Assembly (NCBI GenBank): GCA_040752025.1 | Contig: JBFMFR010000010.1 | Span: forward strand, 62,001-126,000 | DNA from: JBFMFR01 sp040752025 | GTDB lineage: Bacteria > Chloroflexota > Anaerolineae > Anaerolineales > UBA4823 | Length of the DNA stretch: 64,000 nt | Direction: 5' to 3' | Shown: piece by piece, positions 32,672 through 40,400 of the stretch | How positions within the stretch are numbered: the first letter of the stretch is position 1 | Layout of the letters: every line of letters starts with the position of its first letter | The notes under the pieces: generated by a model | Told to the model about the DNA's origin: nothing | Database searches by the model: none | Seen by the model: the letters and a program-made list of their open reading frames with translations, nothing else | Position numbers and translations under genes: made by a program

Positions 32672-32935
32672 TTGTGGACAAATCTTCGCGCATATAGTTC
32701 AAATAACCAGCCTAAAACTCTCCTGGTGTTTGGGGTGTTTTTTGCATTGGAAGGTTATGGTGTGGATTTGCTGGCTACGCCGGGCGCCAGGATCCGCCGT
32801 ACCCTCTACAATATCTATTTGTGGCTGATCATGATCATCGAGTGTACCTATCGCCAATACGAGACCAAAGACCAGGAGAGTTGGGCGCGTGGTAAGTTGA
32901 TTGAGGAAGTTGAACGATTGCCTCGGGGATTATAG
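32672..32935 (+). CDS. Short hypothetical ORF or gene remnant ending in a terminator
   Basis: 87 codons from TTG 32672 to a TAG at 32933. The sequence from about residue 20 looks genuinely protein-like (FALEGYGVDLLATPGARIRR, IIECTYRQYETKDQESW, GKLIEEVERLPRGL) and recalls the C-terminal end of a YdcF/DUF218-type membrane protein, which I cannot confirm. No ribosome binding site precedes the TTG and an N terminus is lacking. A canonical terminator starts within its last codons, showing this is a true transcription-unit end. Best read as the 3' remnant of a decayed gene. Confidence 0.4.
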   Translation: MWTNLRAYSSNNQPKTLLVFGVFFALEGYGVDLLATPGARIRRTLYNIYLWLIMIIECTYRQYETKDQESWARGKLIEEVERLPRGL

Positions 32936-32951
32936 AACCCCGAGGCTTTTT
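32920..32951 (+). terminator. Canonical intrinsic terminator
   Basis: GCCTCGGGG (32920-32928), a 9-nt loop holding the TAG stop, CCCCGAGGC (32938-32946) and TTTTT (32947-32951). A textbook rho-independent terminator on +. Confidence 0.85.
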
Positions 32952-33024
32952 CGTTCTACCCAGCGCTGCTGGCAGCGCCGCCCTGTTGCTGCCACAGCCC
33001 TTCTTTCAATTAGTTGAAGTCATA

Positions 33025-33070
33025 AAAACGCATCTCGAAACCTGCACGTGCAGGTTTCGAGATGCGTTTT
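33025..33070. terminator. 46-bp perfect palindrome, tRNA-Arg terminator
   Basis: Two 23-bp arms meet without a loop at CAC/GTG (33047/33048) and end in AAAACG/CGTTTT; on the minus strand the arm runs into TTTTTATG. It begins 3 nt past the tRNA CCA end, so it terminates the tRNA transcript. The central CCTGCACGTGCAGG is reminiscent of the AAACCTG palindromes elsewhere. Confidence 0.8.
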
Positions 33071-33073
33071 CTC

Positions 33074-33148
33074 TGGTACCCCCAGACAGACTCGAACCGT
33101 CGTTTTTGGCTCCGGAGGCCAACGCTCTATCCACTGAGCTATGGGGGC
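33074..33148 (-). tRNA. tRNA-Arg (anticodon CCG)
   Basis: Read on the minus strand from 33148. Acceptor GCCCCCA/TGGGGGT (G1.U72 wobble), D arm GCTC/GAGC, anticodon stem TTGGC/GCCAA with loop CTCCGGA giving CCG (reads CGG), 4-nt variable loop, T arm GACGG-TTCGAGT-CTGTC, discriminator A and encoded CCA (33074-33076). Confidence 0.96.
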
Positions 33149-33167
33149 AAGATTTCTGATCGCCTGG

Positions 33168-33197
33168 ATTCTACCACGGGTGGGGTCAGGTTGCCAA
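33168..33197 (-). promoter_or_regulatory. tRNA-Arg promoter
   Basis: On the minus strand TTGGCA (33197-33192), an 18-nt spacer and TAGAAT (33173-33168), 19 nt before the tRNA 5' end. Confidence 0.6.
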
Positions 33198-33213
33198 TAC
33201 TCGCGTTGAGCGC

Positions 33214-34203
33214 TCAGGCGTGGGCGTAGGGGGACAGGCGTTTGAGTTCGGCGCGCAGGCGCTCGATGGCGGCGCGGTTGCCGCCTTCGTCGCCCAGGGT
33301 GGCCAGGTGCTGTTTTTTGTGGGCTAGGCTGGCGCATAACTGGTAGAAGCGCAGGGTGTTGCGATATTGTCCATCCAGCAGGGCGGTGAAGCGCGCCACG
33401 CTTTGCGCCCAGCCCGAGCAGGCGGTGCGGTACTGCGGCAGGCTGATCACGCCCAGGGCAACTTCTTCGCGCAGGTGCTGGATGATCCAGCGCTGCTCGC
33501 GCCAGGTGGCCCACAGGATGAAGGCCAGCATGACGAGCCAGCCGCTCCAGTCGAGCAGTGAGGCGAAGCACATTCCCAGGCCGCCAGCCAGCAGGCTGCC
33601 CAGGGTGTTGTGGAAGGCGTGGGTGAAGACAGCCGCCGACCAGCCGGCCAGCGGGGCGACAGCCTTAACCAGCCAACTGCGGTTCAGGCGCGCCACCGCC
33701 AGGCCGATGCCGATGAAGGCAGTGTAGAAGGGATGCTGCCAGCCGACCATGATCACGCGCACGAAAACCATGCCAAACAGGCCGGTGTAGCCAGCTTCTT
33801 TGAAGCCCAGGGTGTAGATGTAATAAGCGTTTTCGGTGGCAGCAAAGCCCAGGGCGACGATGCCGGCGTAGATTACACCGTCCAGGAGCGAGTCGAACTC
33901 CGAGTGAAAGACCAGGAAGACCAGCAGTACGGCCAGGCCCTTGAGCGATTCTTCGACCAGCGGAGCGACGATCGAGCCGGTGGTCAGGTCGGTGGTGATT
34001 TCTGAGTTGGTCAACAGGAAGACGCCCAGGCCCAGGACAGAATTGATCACGTAGGCCGCACCGGCAGCAACCACCGCGCCCCACAGGAAGACCCCACCCA
34101 GCAGCAGCTTGGGCTCTTTCTCGTAGCGGTCCAGCCAATAGACTACCCAGGCGAGGAAGAAAACTGGCACGAAGCCGAAGAAGAGCGAGAGCAGCAGCGG
34201 CAT
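33214..34203 (-). CDS. PrsW-family intramembrane protease
   Basis: 329 aa with about seven to eight membrane helices. PrsW/CPBP-like glutamic intramembrane proteases cut membrane-bound anti-sigma factors. Active-site motifs: WLDRYEKEP near 23, APLVEESLKG at about 79-88 (EExxK-like Glu pair), GFAATENAYY (about 119-128, E in the conserved FxxxEN) and THAFHNTLG (about 195-203, second-histidine motif). A soluble helical C-terminal tail of about 90 residues (WREQRWIIQ...LKRLSPYAHA) is unusual and may be regulatory. Last gene of a probable five-gene minus operon, 21 nt after the DUF2344 gene. The window's sigma factor at 50014 is primary-type, so no obvious anti-sigma target is nearby. Confidence 0.88.
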   Translation of the reverse strand: MPLLLSLFFGFVPVFFLAWVVYWLDRYEKEPKLLLGGVFLWGAVVAAGAAYVINSVLGLGVFLLTNSEITTDLTTGSIVAPLVEESLKGLAVLLVFLVFHSEFDSLLDGVIYAGIVALGFAATENAYYIYTLGFKEAGYTGLFGMVFVRVIMVGWQHPFYTAFIGIGLAVARLNRSWLVKAVAPLAGWSAAVFTHAFHNTLGSLLAGGLGMCFASLLDWSGWLVMLAFILWATWREQRWIIQHLREEVALGVISLPQYRTACSGWAQSVARFTALLDGQYRNTLRFYQLCASLAHKKQHLATLGDEGGNRAAIERLRAELKRLSPYAHA

Positions 34204-34224
34204 GTGCGTCTCCTGATGTGCCGG

Positions 34225-34866
34225 CTAAGCCGGAGCCTGCGCCGGTTGGAAGATCAGGCGCGTGCGGTGCACGCGTGCTTTCTCCGGGACAGCGCCCAGG
34301 GCAGCGATGACTTCTTCGGGGCGTCCGGTAGCGCCTTGGCGCGCCGAGAGGCGCGCCAGCAGGCGCGGGCGATCGTCTTCATCCGGGGGCAGCATTTCGA
34401 GACCCAGGATGCGCGGGCGCAGATCGTAGGGCTTGTCACGCCACTGGTGGGGGAGCTGGCTGGCATATAATAGTGTTGCACAGCGGTTGGCTAAGTCGGG
34501 CAGGGGCTCCAGGAAGGTGATGCGGAACTCGGAAGCGTACAGCTCGGTCTGCAGAGTGGGGGCGCGCAGGTCAACCGGCTGGATGGTCGAGATTTTCAGG
34601 CCGGGCGGCAGGGCGGCGGACAGGGTGGACTGGATTTCGGGGATAGACAGTTCGTGTTCCAGCCAGGCGTCGATAATCTCCTGATCGCCGGTGAAGCCCA
34701 GGGGCAGGGCCGAGGCCAGGTTGAGGCGCGGGTGGGGGGAGAAGCCCTGGGTGTAGGCCAATGGCAGGCCAGCGCGGCGGAAGGCGCGTTCCCAGGCGCG
34801 GTGCAGATCCAGATGGCTGGTGAAGCGCATGGCCTCGGTTTTGGCGAAGGTGATGCGGATGCGCAT
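34225..34866 (-). CDS. TIGR03936-family radical-SAM-linked protein (DUF2344)
   Basis: 213 aa from the ATG at 34866, which begins MRIRITFAKTEAMRFTSHLDLHRAWERAFRRAGLPLAYTQGFSPHPRLN, the family N terminus. DUF2344 proteins sit with TIGR03960 radical SAM proteins in many bacteria, sometimes as one polypeptide. Role unknown; a link to tRNA or ribosome modification or RNase E/G has been proposed from gene neighbourhood. The start is 8 nt after the stop of the radical SAM gene, so translation is coupled. The longer upstream frame overlaps that gene and has no homology. Confidence 0.9.
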   Translation of the reverse strand: MRIRITFAKTEAMRFTSHLDLHRAWERAFRRAGLPLAYTQGFSPHPRLNLASALPLGFTGDQEIIDAWLEHELSIPEIQSTLSAALPPGLKISTIQPVDLRAPTLQTELYASEFRITFLEPLPDLANRCATLLYASQLPHQWRDKPYDLRPRILGLEMLPPDEDDRPRLLARLSARQGATGRPEEVIAALGAVPEKARVHRTRLIFQPAQAPA

Positions 34867-34874
34867 GGTGATTC

Positions 34875-36806
34875 TCAGGCCTGGGGGGCGAGTTCCTGGA
34901 GGCGTTTGAGTTTTTCCAGGGGGATGCGCTTGGATTTGACTTCGGGGCACTGCCAGACCTCGCCAGGGTTAGCGCGGCGCAGATCGGCGAAGGTGGGCAG
35001 GATGCCGCAGGCGAAGCACTGCTGGCGGCAGTCGCTGCGGGTCTTGCCTTGCAGACTCCACAGGTAATCTTCGGTGAGGAATTTCTTGCGCAGCGAAGCG
35101 CTGATATGATCCCAGGGGAAGGCCTCGTTGATGGGACGCTGGCGGTGGGTGTAGAAAGCCGGGTCCAGGCCGGTCTCATCGAAGGCTTGCAGCCAGAGAT
35201 CGTAACGGAAATGTTCTTTCCAGGCATCGAAGCGCGCTCCATTGCGCCAGGCCTGGTAGACCACCTGGGCCATGCGCCGGTCGCCGCGCGCCAGCCAGGC
35301 TTCCAGCAGGGTGTCCTCAGGGGAATTCCAGTTGAGCTTGAGGCCAGGACCACGCAGGCTGTGTTTGAGCAGGCTTTGCTTGGCCAGGATCTGCTCGACA
35401 GTGTCGCAGGGCACCCATTGGAAAGGGGTGTGCGGCTTGGGCACGAAGGTGCTGACTCCGGCAGTGACCTGGGCGCGCTTGCCGATCACTTTGCGGCCTT
35501 CGGCCAGCACGGCTTTGCACAGGTCGACGATGGCCTGCACATCTTCGATTGTTTCGGAGGGGTGGCCGATCATGAAGTACAGCTTGAGGTTGCTCCAGCC
35601 GCGGGCGAAGACGGCCCGGGCGGTCTCGAGTAACTGGGCGGTGCTGACCGGTTTGTTGATGATTTCGCGCATGTGCTCGGTGGCGGCCTCTGGAGCCAGG
35701 GTGAAACCGCTGCGGCGGGCGTCTTTGAGAGCATCCATCAAGTCGACTGAGAAGGATTCGATGCGCAGGGAGGGCAGGGAGACGGACAGATGATGCTCTT
35801 TGAAGCGCTGGCTGACGGCGTTGACCAGCTCGACGATATGCGTATAGTCGGACGAGGATAACGAGAGCAAACCGACTTCCTCGTAGCCGGTGTTCTTCAG
35901 CGAGTCTTCGATGGCCTGGACGATCTCATCTATCGGCCGCTCGCGCACCGGGCGGTTGATCATACCGGCGTGGCAGAAACGGCAGCCGCGCGTGCATCCG
36001 CGCATGATTTCGACGGGCACGCGGTTGTGGACGGTGTCGATGTAGGGCACAATGAAGCGCGTGGGCGGGGGCGGCAGCTTGGCGACGATGCGCTTGACCA
36101 CCGGCAGCGGGGCGTTTTCATCCAGCTTTTCGATGCGGGCGAAACTGCCATCCTGCTGATAGTGCGCCTGGTACAGGGCGGGTACGTACACGCCCCAGAT
36201 GCGCGCCAGGGCCGCCAGCAGCGCCGGGCGCGGCGCACCGCTGCGCCGCCAGGCCTGGTGGACGTCGACGATCTCGTGGATGACTTCTTCCCCCTCGCCG
36301 ATCACAAAGGCGTCGATGAAGGCGTACATAGGCTCGGGGTTGAAGGTGGCGTGACCACCAGCGATAACCAGCGGATGTTCGGCGCTGCGCTCGGATGACC
36401 AGACCGGGATGCCGGCCAGGTCGAGCAGGTTGAGGGTGTTGGTGTAGAGCGTTTCGTAGGGCAGCGAGAAGCCGACGATGTCGAAATCGGCCAGGGTGTG
36501 TTGGCTTTCCAGGGAATACAGCGGGATACCGGCGCGGCGCATGGCGCTTTCCATGTCGGACCAGGGGGCGTAGGCGCGCTCGGCCAGCGAGTCAGTGCGC
36601 TGGTTGATCTGGTCGTAAAGGATTGCCATCCCCAGGTTGGACATGCCCAGGTCGTACAGGTCGGGGAAGACCAGCGCCACGCGGGTGGCGACCTGCCCCC
36701 AATCTTTGACGACCTGGTTGAGTTCGCCGCCGGTGTAGCGCCCCGGCTTTTGCACCAGGGGCAGGATTTGTTCGAGGCGTGCTTGGATTTCTTCGGAAGT
36801 GTTCAC
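34875..36806 (-). CDS. TIGR03960-family B12-binding-domain radical SAM protein
   Basis: 643 aa, GTG start with AAGGAT upstream. N-terminal B12-binding-like half (RVALVFPDLYDLGMSNLGMAILYDQIN; PLVIAGGHATFNPEP), then a radical SAM core with the cluster motif CTRGCRFC (CxxxCxxC) in MRGCTRGCRFCHAGMINRPVRERP at about 266-290. The later LKLYFMIGHPSET and STFVPKPHTPFQWV are core strands. A C-terminal CRQQCFACGILPTF may bind an extra iron-sulfur cluster. The substrate is unknown; the partner DUF2344 gene follows in the same operon. Reductive SAM cleavage with cobalamin is inferred from domains. No truncation seen. Confidence 0.93.
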   Translation of the reverse strand: MNTSEEIQARLEQILPLVQKPGRYTGGELNQVVKDWGQVATRVALVFPDLYDLGMSNLGMAILYDQINQRTDSLAERAYAPWSDMESAMRRAGIPLYSLESQHTLADFDIVGFSLPYETLYTNTLNLLDLAGIPVWSSERSAEHPLVIAGGHATFNPEPMYAFIDAFVIGEGEEVIHEIVDVHQAWRRSGAPRPALLAALARIWGVYVPALYQAHYQQDGSFARIEKLDENAPLPVVKRIVAKLPPPPTRFIVPYIDTVHNRVPVEIMRGCTRGCRFCHAGMINRPVRERPIDEIVQAIEDSLKNTGYEEVGLLSLSSSDYTHIVELVNAVSQRFKEHHLSVSLPSLRIESFSVDLMDALKDARRSGFTLAPEAATEHMREIINKPVSTAQLLETARAVFARGWSNLKLYFMIGHPSETIEDVQAIVDLCKAVLAEGRKVIGKRAQVTAGVSTFVPKPHTPFQWVPCDTVEQILAKQSLLKHSLRGPGLKLNWNSPEDTLLEAWLARGDRRMAQVVYQAWRNGARFDAWKEHFRYDLWLQAFDETGLDPAFYTHRQRPINEAFPWDHISASLRKKFLTEDYLWSLQGKTRSDCRQQCFACGILPTFADLRRANPGEVWQCPEVKSKRIPLEKLKRLQELAPQA

Positions 36807-36853
36807 CAGTAAGATCCTTTAGAGAATAAATCTTCTCACTGATTGGAGAAGAT

Positions 36854-36877
36854 GTGCCCCCGGTTTCCCGAGGGCAC
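36854..36877 (-). repeat. Hairpin between ndk and the radical SAM gene
   Basis: GTGCCC (36854-36859) and GGGCAC (36872-36877) with an inner 3-bp stem around TTTC. No T-run follows on the minus strand, so it is probably an mRNA stability or processing hairpin within the operon. Confidence 0.4.
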
Positions 36878-36903
36878 TGGTAAAGCCAATAAGCCTTGCG
36901 GGG

Positions 36904-37353
36904 TTATTCGAAAATCCAGGGATCCGTGGCGCGTTCCCATGCCACCAGTTCGCCGGGTTTGAACCATAATGCGACTTCTTTGACGCCGTTCTCGACGGTG
37001 TCGGAAGCGTGGGTCAGGTTGCGCCCGACTTCCAGGGCAAAATCGTGACGCAGCGAGCCGGGGGCGGCTTCGGTGGGGCGGGTGGCGCCCATGGTCTGGC
37101 GCACGGCGGCGATGGCGTTGGGGCCTTCCCAGACCATAGCCATAACCGGCGCAGAGGTGATGTAGCGGATCAGGCCATCGTAGAAGGGCTTGCCTTTGTG
37201 AATGGCGTAGTGGGTTTCGGCCAGTTCCTGGCTGACCTGCATGAACTTGGCAGCCACCAGGCGCAGACCGCGCCGTTCCAGGCGGCTGGTTACTTCCCCG
37301 ATCAGGCCGCGCTGGACACCGTCGGGCTTTACCAATACGAGGGTACGTTCCAC
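36904..37353 (-). CDS. ndk: Nucleoside diphosphate kinase
   Basis: 149 aa, usual size. Transfers the terminal phosphate between NTPs and NDPs through a phosphohistidine. N terminus MERTLVLVKPDGVQRGLIGEV matches the family (TLxIIKPDxxxR). The active-site region reads RNLTHASDTVENGVKEVALWF, where others have NxxHGSDSxExAxxEIxxFF, with the catalytic His in place. Start GTG 37353 with GGAGG 7 nt upstream. Second gene of the minus operon, 95 nt after the TPR protein stop. Confidence 0.95.
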   Translation of the reverse strand: MERTLVLVKPDGVQRGLIGEVTSRLERRGLRLVAAKFMQVSQELAETHYAIHKGKPFYDGLIRYITSAPVMAMVWEGPNAIAAVRQTMGATRPTEAAPGSLRHDFALEVGRNLTHASDTVENGVKEVALWFKPGELVAWERATDPWIFE

Positions 37354-37448
37354 AATTTCCTCCAGATAATGAAATTACCGCGTACTGCCCGGCCTGGCGC
37401 TCCTGCCGCGCGGGCAAGGCGAGCGATCATAGGCCGGGCAGGCGCAGA

Positions 37449-40400
37449 TCAACGCAAGAGTTGTTCGGCTTTGACGTAAGCCTCCAGAGCCGACTGGATC
37501 TGGTTAGTACGCAGGTAGGCGTCACCCAGAAACTGCCAGGCGTTCAAATTCTCCGGCGAGTGAGCCAGGACCTCCTGCAGGTCGCGGATGATGGTCTCCA
37601 GGGAGCGGTTGGCGCGGATCAGGCTGGCGTAGGTTTGCAAGGCCTGATCCAGGTCGCCGGCGCTTAAGGCCTGGTGGGCGCTGGTAATCTCGGGCGAGGT
37701 GCCATCCTCCTCGGGGAGTTGTAAGCTGTACGTCTCAACGACAGGCTCAGGCGATTCCTCCGGCAACTCAATGAAGATCCATTCCTGGATGCCGCGCAGA
37801 GTACTTCTGCTGAAATCGGGCACTTGCAGCAGATCTTCGACTTGCTTGAAGGGGCCGTATTGGTCCCGGTAGGCGATGATCTGCTGGGCCATGATGAAGC
37901 CGACGCCTGGCAACCGTTCCAGTTCGACCAGGGAGGCGCGGTTCAGTTCCACTGGGCTGAGCGGATGGATCGGTGGAGGCGTCCATTCGAGTTCTTCCGG
38001 CGCTTCGGTAACTTCACCCTCCAACCAGGAGGGCAGCTCAGGCAGTTCTTCCTCAGCCGCCAGGGGCTCTACAGGCGGGGCCTCTTCAATCGCGGGCCCG
38101 GTAACTTCTGCCGCGGGCGCGGGTTCAAGCGGAGCTTCCTGAATTTCGGGTTGAGGCTCTTCGGGGGCAGGCTCCACGGCCTCTGGCTGTGGCGGGAGTT
38201 CTTCTGACGGCGCCGGCGGAATTTCTTCCGCGACCGGCTGTGGAGTTTCTTCCACTGCCCGGGCGGCCTCGGCTTGTTCCTTGACCCATTCCGGGGGCTG
38301 TTCGATGCGCTCTTCGGGTCTCAGCAGCAAGGCTTCATCGGCGCCTTGCTTGACTGCCAGGCTTTCCAGCCAGGCGAAGGCTGCGTCCACATCTTCCGGA
38401 GCAGCTTCTTTCTCTGCAGCGGGGAGCTTCTCTTCAGCAGGCGGGGGTGCAGGCACTTCTTCCGGAGCGGGCTCTGTTTCGGCAGGTGGCGCTTTTTCCT
38501 CCGGAGAAAGGCGCTGCGCAGCCCGGCGGGCGATCGATATTGGGAAGACCGGTTTCTTGAATGGCAGCGGCGAAAGTGGAGCGGTCTCGGGCAGTTTTTC
38601 TTCCGCTGCGGGTTTTTCTTCTTCCTGTGCAGGTTTCGGTTCAGGGGCGACAGCCTTGACTGGCTGGGTATCCTCAACGGCTGCCGGTTCAGGTTCCGGC
38701 GGAGCGGCTGGCGGTTCTTCGGCTTCAACGATGGGTTCTTCTTCCGCCAGCCAGGCAGGTAGCTCCTCGGAAGGCTCAACCTCAGCAGTGGGTTCAACGG
38801 CTTCGGCCTCGGCTTCTGCGGCGGGTTCTTCTTCCACCAGCCAGGCAGGCAGTTCTTCGGATGGCTCAGCTTCGGCTACTGGCTCAACGGCCTCAGCCTC
38901 GACAGGGGGTTCTTCCGCAGGTGGTTCATGTTCGGCAGCTTCGGCTTGCGCCTTGACCCATTCGGGGGCCTGTTCCAGGCGCTCTTCAGGCTTGAGCAGC
39001 AGAGCTTCGTCGGCGCCTTGCTTGACCGCCAGGCTTTCCAGCCAGGCGAAGGCCGCATCGACATCGTCGAGGGCGGGGGCTTCGGCTGCCACGGGCTCTT
39101 CTGCTGGCAGGGCTGCGGGCTCTGCGGCAGGCTCAACTTCGGCCTCGGGTTCAACAGCTTCAGCTTCAGCAGTGGGCTCTTCTTCCACCAGCCAGGCAGG
39201 CAGTTCTTCAGAAGGCTCGATCTCAGCCGTGGGCTCGACGGCCTCGGTCTCAGCTTCAACGATGGGCTCTTCTTCCACCAGCCCTACAGGAAGTTCTTCA
39301 GAAGGCTCGCCTTCGACCTCGGGTTCAGCAGCTTGGGCTTCGACAGGGGGTTCTTCCACGGGCGGTTCATGCTCAGCAGCTTCAGCCTTAACCCATTCGG
39401 GGGCCTGTTCCAGGCGCTCTTCGGGTTTCAGCAGCAAGGCTTCGTCTGCGCCTTGCTTGACCGCCAGGCTCTCCAGCCAGGCGAAGGCCGCGTCGACATC
39501 GTCGAGGGCGGGGGCTTCGGCCGCTACGGGTTCTTCCATTGGCGAGGCTGGGGGCTCTGTGACGGGCTCAACTTCGGCGGCTTCGACCTCGGGTTCAACA
39601 GCTTCGGCTTCAGCCACAGGTTCTTCTTCCACCAGCCAGGCGGGCAGTTCTTCGGACGGCTCGACCTCGGCAGTGGGCTCAATGGCTTCGGCCTCAGCCA
39701 CAGGTTCTTCTTCCATCAGCCAGGCGGGCGGTTCTTCGGACGGCTCGACCTCGGCGGTGGGCTCAATGGCTTCAGCTTCCGCAGCGGGTTCTTCTTCCAC
39801 CAGCCAGGCGGGCATTTCTTCGGATGGCTTGACCTCGGCAGTGGGTTCAACGGCCTCGGCTTCAGCAATAGGTTCTTCTTCCATCAGCCAGGCAGGCAGT
39901 TCTTCGGACGGCTCGACCTCGACGGTGGGCTCAATGGCTTCAGCTTCTGCAGCGGGTTCTTCTTCCATCAGCCAGGCGGGCAGTTCTTCGGAAGGCTCCA
40001 TCTCGGCAGTGGACTCAACGGCCTCGGCTTCAGCAATAGGTTCTTCTTCCATCAGCCAGGCAGGCAGTTCTTCGGACGGCTCGACCTCGGCGGTGAGCTC
40101 AATGGCTTCGGCTTCCGCAGCGGGTTCTTCTTCCATCAGCCAGGCGGGCATTTCTTCGGATGGCTCGACCTCGGCAGTAGGTTCAGCAGCTTCAGCTTCC
40201 GCCGCGGGTTCTTCTTCCCTCAGCCAGGCGGGCAGTCCTTCGGAAGGCTCACCCTCAGCAGTGGGCTCAACAGCTTCGGCCGTGGTTTCTTCACCCATCA
40301 GCCAGTCGGGTAATTCTTGCGCGGCTTCGGCCGCAGTTTCTTCTTCCGCCAACCAGGCGGGCAGTCCTTCGGAAGGCTCAACCTTGGCAATGGGTTCAGC

